Assembly: GCA_020809705.1 (NCBI GenBank)
Contig: CP085832.1
Span: 2,728,001 to 2,792,000 of the forward strand
Length of the DNA: 64,000 nt
Reading direction: 5' to 3'
From: Calonectria ilicicola
Taxonomy: Eukaryota > Ascomycota > Sordariomycetes > Hypocreales > Nectriaceae
Part shown: positions 24,872-37,590 of the stretch, in pieces
Numbering within the stretch: the stretch's first letter is position 1
Layout: every line of letters begins with the position of its first letter
The notes under the pieces: generated by a model
Database searches by the model: none
What the model saw: the letters and a program-made list of their open reading frames with translations, nothing else
Told to the model about the DNA's origin: nothing
Program-made: the position numbers and the translations under genes

Positions 24872-26169
24872 ATGGCAGCCAGAAGGCATGCTCAGCATCT
24901 TGCAGCGCAATTTGGATCTTCCTCCACACGCTTTTCACGCTTCTCTCACACCCAATTGAATTCTTCCCAGCGCTGGTTGTCCAGGTCAACCAGCTCCCGT
25001 GTTTCTCAACACACTTCATCCGCCCATTCCCTCCCGTTGTGGCTTGCTGCCGCTGCTATCGGCTTCGCGGCCCCTCTGGCATACAAAATGGTATGTCATC
25101 CTACCCCCTCTCCCAATTGAACAATCATCGCTCATGGATAACCCTCTAGGCTGAAGCCGAACCCATCGCTCTCGATCCTGCAACTCTCGCCGACCGCGAT
25201 GCCCAGAAGAAGCGCGAGTCCGGTATCGATAATAATTCGCCCATGCGCCTCCGCATGGAGAAGTTTATCAAAGAACAGCAGCAGCTGATTGTCGAGGGTC
25301 TCGAAAAGGTTGACGGTCAGAAATTCCGCAAAGATGAATGGGAACGTCCCAATGGTGGTGGCGGCATCACCTGCGTCTTGCAAGAAGGCAAGGTCTTTGA
25401 GAAAGCTGGCGTTGGTGTCAGTGTTGTTTACGGCTCTCTGCCCAAGCCAGCCATCGAGAAAATGCGAGCCAACCACAAGAATCTAGACCCCAATGTCGAA
25501 TCCCTCGAATTCTTTGCTGCTGGTTTGAGCATGGTCCTTCACCCCTACAACCCAATGGCGCCGACAGTGCACCTTAACTACCGTTACTTTGAGACTGCCA
25601 ACCCTGATGGCACTTCTCAAGCTTGGTGGTTCGGTGGTGGCAGTGATTTGACACCTTCTTACCTCTTTGATGAGGATGCTATTCACTTTCACAAGACTCT
25701 CAAGGATGCTTGTGACGCCCACGACAAAGACTACTATCCTCGATTCAAAAAGTGGTGCGATGAATACTTCTACAACAAGCACCGTGGCGAGTGCCGTGGT
25801 ATTGGCGGCATCTTCTTTGATGATCTCGATGAGACCGAGCGCGACCAGGAAAACACTTTTGCCTTCATCCAGGATTGTCTCAAATCTTTCCTGCCATCAT
25901 ATGTCCCTATTGTCGAGAAGCGCAAGGACATGCCCTATACCGAAAAGGAAAAAGAGTGGCAGCAGATCCGCCGCGGCAAGTATGTTGAGTTTAACCTGGT
26001 CCACGATCGTGGTACCGCATTTGGCCTTAACACGCCCGGTTCTCGTGTCGAGAGCATCCTCATGAGTTTGCCCCTGACCGCAAGCTGGAAATACATGCAC
26101 GAGCCAGAGCCCAAGAGTCGCGAACAGCGTCTTGTGGATGTTCTACGAGATCCCAAGGAATGGGTTTAG
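24872..26169 (+). CDS. hem13: Coproporphyrinogen III oxidase (aerobic)
   Basis: Oxygen-dependent enzyme that decarboxylates coproporphyrinogen III to protoporphyrinogen IX in haem synthesis. Exons: 24872-25090 and 25150-26169 (intron GTATGT...CTCTAG, phase 0), 412 residues. Conserved blocks include [35 protein letters not shown] and [20 protein letters not shown]. The first exon is an Arg/Ser-rich amphipathic leader followed by a hydrophobic segment ([20 protein letters not shown]). This looks like a bipartite mitochondrial presequence for the intermembrane space, unlike the cytosolic yeast enzyme. The start is the first ATG in frame. The Sws1-like gene follows 352 bp downstream on the same strand. 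Confidence 0.96.
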
Positions 26170-26521
26170 ACAAAACTTGGCATATCAAATATAAGAAGCC
26201 GGGGTGGTGAAGTTGATGGAGTGTAAAATATGCTATGTCAATATAGAGGGATGCTCAAAGCTGTACAAAGATTTATAAAATAAAAAAAAATACAAATAAA
26301 AAAAATCCTCATTTAATAATTAGAATGAAAGAGGTGTGATGAACATTCTATTTCCGTTTGATTGCTGTGAGGCTGAGACCTGGGTGCGGCCAGATCAAAA
26401 GTAAGATGTGTAAATTGCAAGATCGTTTGAGTAATGGTCAAGTAAACTTCTACTCTTCGCACGCCACTTCACTCTCACATCCACCACCAAGCAAATTAGG
26501 GCCAAAATCAAACTATTGGCC
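26170..26521. other. Intergenic hem13 / SWIM gene
   Basis: A 352-bp gap with an A-rich run near 26280-26310 just after the hem13 stop, probably its 3' UTR, followed by the promoter of the SWIM gene. Nothing else seen. Confidence 0.4.
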
Positions 26522-27229
26522 ATGGGGACTCTTCCCTCCCATCACCAGCTATTCGCGTCTCTGTTAAGCTCAATCTCCAATATCGTACCGCAGACTGCCA
26601 ACCCAGCCCCATCGTCGCCACAATCAGCCCCTGGACCAGCAACAACCACATCCCTCCTCGAGAGCATCCCGGAAACTCAACGGCCACTACTCCTCACTCT
26701 GCACGTAATTTTTCCAAGTTTGCTTCTTCCAGCATTTGATTTACTAGATCGCAGGCTTGTCATACGACTGTGCCGCGAGGAAACGGATGTTTCAAGTGGG
26801 GAAGATCCTGACACCAGACTGACACGGACTACCAATCATGGCACCAATGAAGGAGACGACGTTTTCCTTGTGCGCTCAATCGCCACGACCATGAAGCGCC
26901 GAGGTCGCGACCATTCTGGCTCCTCACAATGCTATATCGTGCATTTGGGTGCGTGGAATTGCTCTTGCGCCAGTTTCACGATTGACACTTTCCCAAGCGA
27001 TACGGGGCCTGCTTCAGAACGAAATTCGACGACAGAAGCTGGCCAACCGTGTTCGAAATGGCTATTTAGCGGCCTAGGTTTATTTGGGATCTCCGCACAT
27101 GATGTGCCATGTTGCAAGCACATCCTTGCATGTCTGCTGGTTACAAAATGGCCAAGCATGACTGGACAAGACATCGAGAAGCGAAAGCTCACCAGAGATC
27201 AAATGGCAGGGATTATGGCAGAAATATAG
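26522..27229 (+). CDS. sws1: SWIM zinc-finger protein, Sws1/ZSWIM7-like
   Basis: Intronless frame of 235 codons. A SWIM signature (CxC...CxH) is visible: WNCSC around residue 148 and PCCKHILACLLV near 201. The layout, an N-terminal helical part with a single SWIM near the C-terminus, suits Sws1/Shu2/ZSWIM7, which act with Rad51 paralogues in homologous recombination. The spacing between the two metal-binding halves is longer than usual (about 50 residues, with a Ser/Thr-rich insert), so the assignment is by motif rather than whole-protein similarity. The start at 26522 is the first ATG of the frame. The gene converges with rpn8, 218 bp between stops. Confidence 0.65.
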   Translation: MGTLPSHHQLFASLLSSISNIVPQTANPAPSSPQSAPGPATTTSLLESIPETQRPLLLTLHVIFPSLLLPAFDLLDRRLVIRLCREETDVSSGEDPDTRLTRTTNHGTNEGDDVFLVRSIATTMKRRGRDHSGSSQCYIVHLGAWNCSCASFTIDTFPSDTGPASERNSTTEAGQPCSKWLFSGLGLFGISAHDVPCCKHILACLLVTKWPSMTGQDIEKRKLTRDQMAGIMAEI

Positions 27230-27447
27230 CAAGTAATAATGGAACATATTCGACACGGCATAGAAGTCAAAAGGCGGCGACTTGCATGTGTTATCCCCAC
27301 AACATCATCTAGTAATCCGACATGAAATGCTCAATGTACAAAGGCTTTTGCCCTCCCCACCTCCCGGCCAGAAATGCCGCCATGATTCGCATCCTTCCAG
27401 ACGCCAAAACCTCCAAGTCTAAGTTTCTCCGTTGATTCTTGCTGCTA

Positions 27448-28594
27448 TTATTTCTTGCTCTCTTTAGCATCTTTGTCCTTGTCGCCCTCTTTAGACTCGC
27501 CATTAGCGTTATTGGTATTGTCCTTCTTTTCATCCTTGCCGGTGGCCTCGTCCTTCTTCGCATCTTTCTCCTCTTGCTGCTGTCGATTCTGAATCTTATT
27601 TTCAATCAGATCGTGAAACGCTGTGATCGCACGTATCAAGCTGCTCAGGTAGATGGCCATGAGCTGATCGTTGGTCTTAATGCTCATCGCATAAGATAGC
27701 TCGCTTGCACCCGACTTTCCATCGCCCTCTGGTGTGGACAAATTGGGCAGCAAGTTAAAAACATCCTGAAGGTTTCCTAAGATGGCGTGGTTCACGGGGA
27801 GCTGGCCGTCAAGGACCTTCTGGAGGTAGGCGCCAATGTCTCGGAGACGTAGGTGTAAGCCCTGCAGGGATTGGAGCTGGTTGGTGATTCGAGTGGACAA
27901 AGTTCCTGCTGCAACATCACGGATATCTCTTAGCAGGTGCTCGACACCGATCTCTTCTGCTTCCTCGGCCTCGATGACGGAAGGGGTGTGCACAAAAGTT
28001 CGTGATGTGGTAGTACCGTCCTAATATTGAAGTTAGCTACCAAACATGCTTCGACAGGCGAAATGCATACATCTTTGATCTCTTCGACAGCGAAATAGGC
28101 ATCAGTGGGAACGCCGGACTCCTTTGGCTGAACATCGATGATAACGAGTAGTGGGTTGGGGGTATATCGCTTGAAGAGCTCGTTGATCTCCAAATCGGAA
28201 GCACGCAGCTTGGGACCAGTGTGGTACCATCCTATCAACTTCTCTCGTGCGTTGACCTTCTTAAACATGTCGTTCATGGACTCGACATAGTTGTGGTCAA
28301 GAAACCACACCGAGGGGTCCTTGTCATCTTCTTCGAACGGGACTGTTACTTCTAGGTAAGCACCTGACTGGAGGGATGGTCTTGGAGAGCACCGAGCGAC
28401 GCACCAGCAAAGCTGTTGGATACTCTCACACTCTTTCCATCGTTCTGGCCGAGAAGGACACCGACTACTCGTCGCTTGTTCTTCGGGGAGGCAGTACGGT
28501 TGTAATGGTCGACGGCAGAGAGGAGGACGAGGGGTGCAACGGTGACGTTTCGGGTGACGAGGGAGAGGGTTTCTGCGGTGGTGGTAGGCATCAT
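27448..28594 (-). CDS. rpn8: 26S proteasome regulatory subunit Rpn8 (PSMD7)
   Basis: Non-catalytic MPN-domain subunit of the proteasome lid, partner of the deubiquitinase Rpn11. Exons: 28594-28405, 28342-28071 and 28020-27448 (phases 1 and 0), 344 residues. MPN landmarks are [32 protein letters not shown] and [20 protein letters not shown]. The last block lacks the second histidine and proline of the JAMM metal site, as expected for inactive Rpn8. The C-terminal 45 residues are a Lys/Glu/Asp-rich tail ([12 protein letters not shown]). Two ATGs are adjacent (28594 and 28591); most relatives start MPTT, so the second may be used. Confidence 0.96.
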
Positions 28595-30731
28595 TGACTA
28601 GTTGAAAAGGATTGTCACAGATTCTGTGTATCTTATGGAGAATATTTTTTTCCTTTCATGGGGCGACGTGAATGAACAGAGCAGAATCGGAAACTGGATA
28701 TTGCGACAGGTGGTGTATGTGGTGGTGGTTGCACGTACGTACACTTGAGGCTGCCTTCGACGTGGAGAGAGAGCTTAGCTCCCAATTGGGCCAAGACTAG
28801 ACTAATGGGTGCAGCAGCAAGAGCCTTGTTGGACCATAAGTCACGTGTCGATGCACCAGCCACAACGGAAGCACATCAATCCACCAAGAGTCATGGCTGA
28901 CACAGATGGCAAGTCGTGTCAAAGCCCGACCACACTCAACATCATAGTCTACACGTTTCGATACCGTCGCCCTCTTTCACTGCAGCCTCCCAGAGATATG
29001 AGTAATAAAAAACATGGCGCTTCATAATATACATCAATGAAGAATTCTAAGCAAAACTAGTCAGAAAACAAGTGATCCAATTCCCACAGCGCCAAGCAGT
29101 GTAATAATACACTCAGCTGGTTCGATTCACAGTTCCATTTGATTTATATTTTTTTTTTCTTCATCCTGGGGTTGTACGTGTACGATATATTTACGTCATG
29201 GGCCAGGCATGAACTTTTACAGGAGCCAGAGTGGCCTGGTCGCCTGGGCTTGGGTAGTTTACCCAAAGCGGGCAAGTCAGCAGTATTCCCATGACACCGA
29301 GTACACAGCCGAAGTAAAATCTGATCTCTTCTGTTCATACAATGTTGACCTGCTGTGAATGTCCCCACTCCACTTTGAACCTCGGTGTCGGATGGCAGGG
29401 GATTGCCATGGCTCGCCCGGACGAGCTGCGAGGCAATGGCAGGTGAGCCTTGAACGGAAAGATGGAGACTACGTGGATAGAGTTCCAGCCGGCTATTCCC
29501 ACGCCTCGTCGATCACACTGCACCCCCCAAAGTTGTCCACTTGACAGACGGAGCCGCCGGGACTCTTTTCGCAACGTTGGGGATGCGCTCTACACCAGTC
29601 CAGAGCCTTACCCTGTTCTATTTCCTAATTAAGGCATACCAAAATTGGTGGACCTAGTAAAGGACCCGTGCCTGGTGTTGAACTTGCGAACATAGCGGTT
29701 GGGCGTCATGATATTCAGTCGGATCAAGGGACCTAACCACTCCAGTCTTACCCAGCAATCAGCCTCGGCCCTTACGACCGGATCTTCTCTATAAGTCTTA
29801 GATGCGCTACGCACAGCAAAATGGCCGATTTATTTGAAGATGTTCCTTGCGGTGAGGAATTGCTCTTTGACGATGTGGATTTAGGATATTTGGTTGGGTG
29901 CATGGTGGGGAACCTCCTTTACTGGCTACCCTAGAACGGGAGTTAAGGTCTGCAGTCGGGATTTGGATCATTTTGGACATGGATCAAGTGATATAGCGAA
30001 CCGGGGATGAATGTGGTTTTACTATCATTCTCTTCAATCGCGTGCCTAGCTGTGACGGCTAGGCATTGATTTCTTTTTTGGGAGGGATTTTTTTGGTAAA
30101 GTTCATAACGTCTCAAGAGCCGAGACCTTAGCTTCATGAGAGGTTAGCCCAAGTAGGAAATTTAAGAAGTGAAAGATACGACGCCATCAAATGGTACACA
30201 ACACAAAAAAAAGGAAAAAAAAAAAAACCACCATTTGATTGACGGAATCATAGACTCCTGAGACAGAGATTCCCCAACGGGCACCCAGGCGGCGGGCCAA
30301 CATCAATGTTGTCGTCATATTCCCGTCTAAACAATGAAGAATCGTACTGTACGGAATAGCGGCCGGAAAAAAAGCCGCGCTGTCTGCCGCTCCAGGCGTC
30401 CAGACCAAAGACCTGGCGTGCCCGTAGTGCTTATTAGGGCCGTGTCCCTATCCCACACCTGGGAACGGGTGCTTCTGACCAATCACATATGGCCAAAGCT
30501 ACCCCCAAAAACCTCCCATCCTCCGGCAACGCAGCCAAGATTTCCCTGCTCGCTCAACTTTGACGCTGTCTCTCGCCTCTCTCTCTCTCCCTCTCCCTCT
30601 CGGCCCTCTCCTCCCATTACCGTCCTCGTCGCCGCTTATTTTCCCTTTCACCAATATACTCGGTACTCGTCTACGCCGTTACTGCACCCGCAATCTCTCA
30701 ATTCCACTTCTCGCTTCCCGTCGCCGCAACA
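28595..30731. promoter_or_regulatory. Long divergent intergenic region rpn8 / adk1
   Basis: A 2.1-kb gap between start codons facing apart. The part next to adk1 (about 30560-30620) is a pyrimidine-rich CTCTCTCCCT-type tract, usual for promoters of highly expressed fungal genes. An A-run lies at about 30205-30228. Open frames are short and unconvincing. No RNA gene recognised. Confidence 0.45.
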
Positions 30732-31711
<980 letters not shown>

Positions 31712-32644
31712 ATATTTGATATTGGAGATGAGGAGGTGAGAGGGAGCAGGGGCTGACGCGGCTAGATTGTCGCCTGAGCACGCCTTGGATAGAATGGTGC
31801 ATAACTGGCATGAAGGAGAATCCTCCAGGCCGTGGCGTTACGGTAGAGGATTTCCCTGCATTTTCTGGGTCCCTATGTGTAAGTGGGAAAAAAGCTACCA
31901 AGGTGACGCTTGTATGTATCACTATTCTACAGCTACTTTAGTTTATCAAGTGACCATTCAACGCATAATACGCGATTCTGAAAAAGATGTCTTGCAAGTC
32001 ACAACTGCAATCCATTTAGATCTTGGGGACGGCCAGTGGATAAAAGTGATTGTGATGTACCATGTTACCGAGCTGCGTCATCCTTGACCTTTCACATGCT
32101 TGTTCTCTCGCTTTGATGGATTTCAGTCCATCAAATATTATTCGGCTAGGGCATAATATCGATGATAGCTAGGAAAATAAAATAGATCGGAATATGAATT
32201 ATATTGATGTTCCATGTAACCCATCCAATCTCTAGGAATGTAGTTTCCTCCTGTACAAATGACGACAATCCCAGTCGCACACCCATTCTAGTAATGCCAA
32301 ATAAAATAAACTCCCTAAGCTCCCTCGCAATGCGATTAAAGAAGGAAAAAAAGAAAAAAAACATGCAGCAAAGTAAATAAACCCAGAATTCCAAGGAAAA
32401 AAGAAAAAAATGAAGCAAGGTGTGGTGCTAAGGAAACACGAAACGACAGGGAGGCAGACAGGCAAGCAATATATATGCCTACAGAGGGCTCGTCAACCAG
32501 TAGGGGATTCGGGCATCGTATCGACGCTCACTGGTCAAGGAGTAAGTGATCGTTGAGTTTGACCGGCTCCGAGATCAAGGTCATTCTTGTACGGGGGTCT
32601 CACCCCACGAGTTACTATCGCCGTGGGGTCGCTGGCGAGGGACG
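31712..32644. other. Convergent intergenic region adk1 / Hook gene
   Basis: A 933-bp gap between two stop codons, containing the 3' UTRs of both genes. A-rich runs near 32340-32410 may be polyadenylation-related. No gene supported. Confidence 0.4.
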
Positions 32645-35600
32645 TCAGTAGAGGTAAAGCGAGTCGCGGAGGCGCAACTGACCATTCACCATCTGCCTCT
32701 GCTTATTTAGCCAACTCCGGGGAGCGTCATGTCGTCGTTGTACCACGACGTGGTTACTCTGTAATCGGCTCGTGAGGTCATACCATGCCGTTGCGATTAG
32801 CGAGTTCTCCCGCTCGAGATTTCGAATAATCTGATCGGTCATGGCCTTTTATTGCAGTTAGTTGCATGGTAAAATAACATGATGTGAATTGCCGTCAAGA
32901 GGATGTGCAATTCTCATCGCGGCGACAACACAGGGGAAGCGAGGGCGGTAATATGCGACAACATACCTTCTGTGCAGCAGCAGCCTCTCCATCCTGAGCA
33001 GCCTTAAGCTTGCGCTGTAAATCGATCTTGTCTTGCTCTGAACTCTCAAGTTGCTGAGGATCTAGTGTTAGCGCAGCCCACGACTGGTAGCAAAACAAGC
33101 GATCTTCTCGCCCACTTGGGTTGGTACGCGCGTATAAATCCCTCTAGGTCCGCAATATTGCTTTTGGGAAGCAGCTTCTTGAAGCGTAGATGTCTCTAGT
33201 AGGCGAGTAGCACTTGCTACCCTCATGACATCTAGCTGGCGGTGGCTGTAGAATGATGTGTTGCCCCTCTTTAAATTTGCCGATCCCGAAGACCCTGAAG
33301 TCGTGATCATCTATCTCATCGGTGTTGATGACAACTTTCGACTGACTACTATCGGCAAGGGTCTCTGATTTACTACTGTCGTCCGCTCGAACGTAGTCAT
33401 CGCCTGCTCGCAGGAGAGTGACTAAGGAATCCAGATCCTTTCTAAGATGCCCTCGCCCTCGTAAAAGGAGGTTTACTAAGGGACCCAGCTCCTTGAGCAG
33501 TTTCTCCAGTTCTCTCACTAGCTCCTCTAAACTCACCTGGCGAAGTTCAATGAGACGCGCACGAAGCCTCTCAATTTTGTCCATCTTCTCCAAGTGTTTT
33601 TTGCCGGCTTCTGAAGCATCTACATCCGAAGACGTGGCTTCTTGCAAGTTGCCTTCTTCGACCATTTTTCTGAACTTTTCCTTGGCGAGGAGCGCTTCGA
33701 CAAGTTGAGTCTTTTGGGCATCTCTCTCTGCGGTGGCATAGCTGAGCTCTTCGCGGGTTCGATCTAAGTCAGTCTTAAGCGACTCAAGGATTAGTCTGTT
33801 GCCCCTCGCAAGCTCATCCTTCAGTTCTTTGATATTGGTTGCGGCAGAAAGCTGTGTTTTGACATCAAGCAAGTCACGAGTCTGGTCAGCCACTTGAGCA
33901 CTGAGCTCTTTCCCCCGCTTTTGGGACTGCTCAAGCTCATCGTTGGCCTGCTTCAACTGATTCTTCAGGTCAACAAAAGCCTTGTCCCTGTAGAAGTCAC
34001 TCGTGAGCACGCTGCCTTGTTTAGCCTCATCAAGGGCCTTGACTAACCCTTCACTCGTCATATTTTTGATTAGAGCTTCTATTTGGTCCTGCGCAATAGT
34101 ATGCTTCTCGAATATATCGTTGAAGTTCTGTTGGAGATGTGCTCGTTGACGTTTTTCTTCATCCAACTCTCGTCGAAGCTGCACAGTATCCCCCGTGGAA
34201 CCGACAGTACTTCTCAACAAATTGTTCTCTGCCTTAAGACGTGAAATTTCCAACGGGATATTGACTTGGCTGTCGCCATTGGCTGCGTCGTTTAACTCAT
34301 CCTCAAGGTTGGATGTACCTAGATCCCCTAGTACGCCGACTTGAGAATCGCCGCCGTGGTCAAGTTGATCCTGGAGGTCCTTGATGACATTTTCGTCAGT
34401 GTTTTGTCTCACCCTTAGTTGATGAACCTCTTGCTGTAGGAGGGCAATGTCTTCCATAAGCCGTTTCTTTTGTTCGCGTTCGTCCCAAAGGTGTTGCTCA
34501 GACAAGTGGATGATCTCAGTTAACTCGTCCTCCGCCTTCCTGGAGCGAGCACCTCGCTCATGATCATTTGCAAGGGCTCTGAGTTGTTCTTGAAGCTCCG
34601 TTTTTTCGTATTGAAGATTCTGGACCTCTTTGACAAGATGTTGCTGAGATTCAAGTTTTTGTTTGTACCTTTCTGCCATGTTGGCTTTCTTTTCGAAATC
34701 CTCGGCCCTGTGTTTTAATTCTGTAACTCGATCACGAAGCTCATCAGCTTCGATGCTTCTCTGGGTTAGTCTCTGAACCTCGCTCTCGAGATGTGCCTGG
34801 CTTCTTTCATATTTGCGGATCATTTCTTCATTTCGAGCGATAATCTCCATCTGTTCATGAACCTGGGCCTCAAGAACTTTGATCGACTCAGCACTATTGG
34901 CGCCATCCTGGGTTGCTTTTCGTAGGACTTCGAGTTCGCGGTCGTTCTTTTCCTTCTCGTATTTGAGTTCTTCGTGGCTTTGCTGTAGATATTCAAGCCG
35001 GGTGATGTAGTCTGACAAGTTCTTCTTGGTCATATCCAGCTGTTGTCTCAAAGCTGCATTTTGCTCTTCGACAAGGAGATCGATGTCTCGGGCCTCCATG
35101 ACCGCATCAATGGCCTCGTCAAGATGGTCGTCGCCTTTAGAATTGTTAATGTCCTGTTGAATGAGCTGAATGATCTGCATAATCTCCGACTGAGTCTGCT
35201 TATCGAGGCCACTCTGAAGCCGAGGAACAAATCTCTGATTATCAGGGCCCATGGCTGCAGCAGAGAGCATCACTGATAACAACTAGAAGGGTCATGGTGT
35301 TAGTCAAGGGTGCTGCGACGGCTTTGAGGCAAACGAGTGTACCTGACTGATGCCCTGAGGCTCGGGGTTTTCGGCAATGGCATGATAATCGAATTTTCTG
35401 GCTTGGCAACCTAGCTCAGGGACCTGGCGCCGGATGAACCTGAAAAGACCCTTATAAACAGCCTGGATATTCCTCTTATTTGTGAGATATCGGGAAGTGC
35501 CGGGGCTTGCGTCAAGTTCGGAGGGGTTGAACTCGGGGTCTAGTTGGTGGAGGATTTGGGCGAGAACGATACCATCGGCGAGCTCCTCGAGCGAGTGGGC

Positions 35601-35774
35601 TGTAGTCTTTGGTTCGAACACTCGGTTGGCCTAAGACGAACGAGGCGTTAGCAAATGATCCCTGAACTGGACAAGGCCGGCAGGTAAGATACGCACGGCT
35701 TTGAGAAGCGCGGCTTGCGCATGAGTACTGTACGCCGGCATTGTTCGGGGCGATGTTGGAATTTTTGGTGCCAT
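32645..35774 (-). CDS. hok1: Hook-family dynein adaptor
   Basis: Links early endosomes to dynein (and kinesin-3) via the FTS/FHIP complex in filamentous fungi. Exons proposed: 35774-35697, 35630-35343, 35282-33221, 33061-32967 and 32845-32645; phases agree and give 907 residues. The N-terminus is the Hook domain (LEELADGIVLAQILHQLDPE, RNIQAVYKGLFRFIRRQVPE). A very long heptad-rich coiled coil fills about residues 180-640. The C-terminal cargo-binding part contains NSLIATAWYDLTSRLQSNH. The junction 33220/33062 is uncertain: the donor is weak (GTAGCA) and an overlapping open frame (33310-33068) might contribute sequence. The first Met is also open, as the frame continues to an ATG at 35891. Confidence 0.85.
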
Positions 35775-37244
35775 ATGGTTAGTGTGTTTTTGACAGTCGG
35801 GATTGTCTATTGATATCCCGTCCACAGTCGCAGACGAATTGCCAATAGTGTAGCGGAGGGAATCGCGTCGCGTGTTGAGAAATAGGCCCAAGGGTTCAAG
35901 TAGGTTGATCGCATAGCGGATGTGAGAAGCTTAGTTTATCGAGGATTATGAGCGTTCGTAGGGCGACTTCGAAGAAGACCTGTTGAGTTTCATGGCATGC
36001 CGTAAAGGCCGTTCAGCTGTTCAACTACAGTTGACAAATTGTGAGGCCACAAAGGGTGATGTTCAGAGCCATGGAACGTGGTCCCTTTGAGGGGGAGGGA
36101 GGAGCTTGGAGCTTATCGATTCCGGGCATGGGTGCCCACTAGCAGTAGGGACTTTACTGGCCTGGCTTACTGGGCATTTATTAGGGGCCCACGTTTGTCC
36201 ACCCCAGTGAGCCAACCGAGGCTTGGTGGGGTGGTGCTGACATCGGAGTGTGCTACGTCGTGGCTACTCCACCAGTCAGGTCCTTGTTCAGCACTGTATT
36301 TCTTCCCATTCAGAAAAAAATTTGAGGTGGCCTGCAGTGGGTATTGGTGCATGAAAGGGGCCAACGCACTCCTTCTTTTACATGTTTCTGATGCACATGA
36401 ATTATATGCCGCCATTTGTACGATCCTGCTCCCATGCAATCCCCTGGGATCCATTAGCAATGCTGTGCAGCTTAGCGAAATTCTAGCAAATGTTCACCTG
36501 CTCCAACCTGATGGTTGTTTTTCTGGGGATGTACGTATTGGTGAATGTCAAGCCTTGTCCAAGCCTCCGATTCGAAGAAAAAAAGCGATACAGGGGGAGG
36601 TTGCGCTAGCTTGTGTTTCAGAACTTCTATGCATGTTCTGCTAACAAAGGCCTCTGCCAATGGAGCACACAAGAGTGTTCTCTTGCAGCCAGACCTGCTT
36701 CCCCCCCAGCACTCTACATTATGTACCAAAATACCAAAATCAGTGGTTGCATTAATCCAGCGATCAACCCTTTTGGCTACAACCTGATCAACCCTAACGG
36801 TGACATCACCTCTCCACTTTACTGCAAGGGCTTGTGCAACAAGCTCACCCAGCAAATGCTTTAGGCACATGAGAGGCAACTTATTTCAAACCCATGCTCG
36901 ATACTTGTGCTACTCCATCGTGGTTAGGCTCAAAAGGAAACCGAGAAGTTAGCGAAATGAGAAGCGTTACTACTTGAGCATTAGTTTTAGAACATGTGCC
37001 GTGTAGCGCGAAATATGACTTCAATAACACAACGACACGTTTGGCTTGGCCAGCTAGACACATCCGTGCGTCTCAAGAAAGCCTTCTATTGCTAATGAGT
37101 GTAGTGTCTTTTCGCATAACATAGCATCCCTTGTTTAAACGCCAAATCCTAATGGCTACCAAATTGGTAGTTCGTCAATCCAACACCGGACTCGCCCTAA
37201 TCAGATACAGAATCGCCGCATTGTCTTTGCATACCCCCGCATGC
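35775..37244. other. Intergenic: Hook promoter and 3' side of the I9-type gene
   Basis: A 1.47-kb gap between two minus-strand genes. The plus-strand frame at 36078-36644 (188 codons) is open by length but Cys/Leu-rich and low in coding character, and no splice continuation or family resemblance was seen. No gene is called. Confidence 0.4.
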
Positions 37245-37590
37245 TCAACTTATGGTCACAACTTGGTCCACTTCCACACGAACATCATATTGGGTGTATA
37301 GCTTGACTTGTTCAAGTGCTTGTTCGGGAGCGATGGCAGCGAAACCCCTGATACCTGTTAGCAAACGAGGCCATCTTCCAAACCTGGGATTTATCCATTG
37401 CATACGTGATGAGGTCGTAGACATGTGTGATTTTACCGCCAGCATCGGTAATCTTCTTTTTGGCTTCGTCAATGACGGAGGTAGGGGTGTTATCCTTCTC
37501 AAACCAAACTATCACCGATACCTTCACATCAACGGCGAGGGCGGTAGGGAGAATGGCCAGTGTTGCCATGAGGTATGCGAGAGGCTTCAT
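37245..37590 (-). CDS. Small secreted protein with inhibitor-I9 (subtilisin propeptide) fold
   Basis: Two exons, 37590-37406 and 37347-37245 (intron GTATGC...ATCAG, phase 2), 95 residues. Residues 1-19 (MKPLAYLMATLAILPTALA) are a clear signal peptide. The mature part has the I9/proteinase-B-inhibitor pattern: KVSVIVWFEKDNTPTSVIDE, DAGGKITHVYDLI, then GFAAIAPEQALEQVK and a C-terminal strand. The yeast relative Pbi2 is cytosolic and inhibits vacuolar proteinase B; secreted versions occur in filamentous fungi with unproven targets. There is no linked protease gene here, so it is a stand-alone inhibitor-like protein and not a propeptide still attached to an enzyme. Confidence 0.82.

Noticed and set aside
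29119..29128. GGTTCGATTC resembling a tRNA B box
   Set aside because: No matching A box at the right distance and no acceptor stem can be paired around it.
33418..33708. Ser/Leu-rich plus-strand frame opposite the Hook coiled coil
   Set aside because: Antisense shadow of Glu/Lys/Leu-rich codons; not independent coding.
36078..36644. 188-codon plus-strand open frame upstream of the Hook gene
   Set aside because: Odd Cys/Leu-rich composition, no family resemblance, no splice context; probably a chance frame in an intergenic region.
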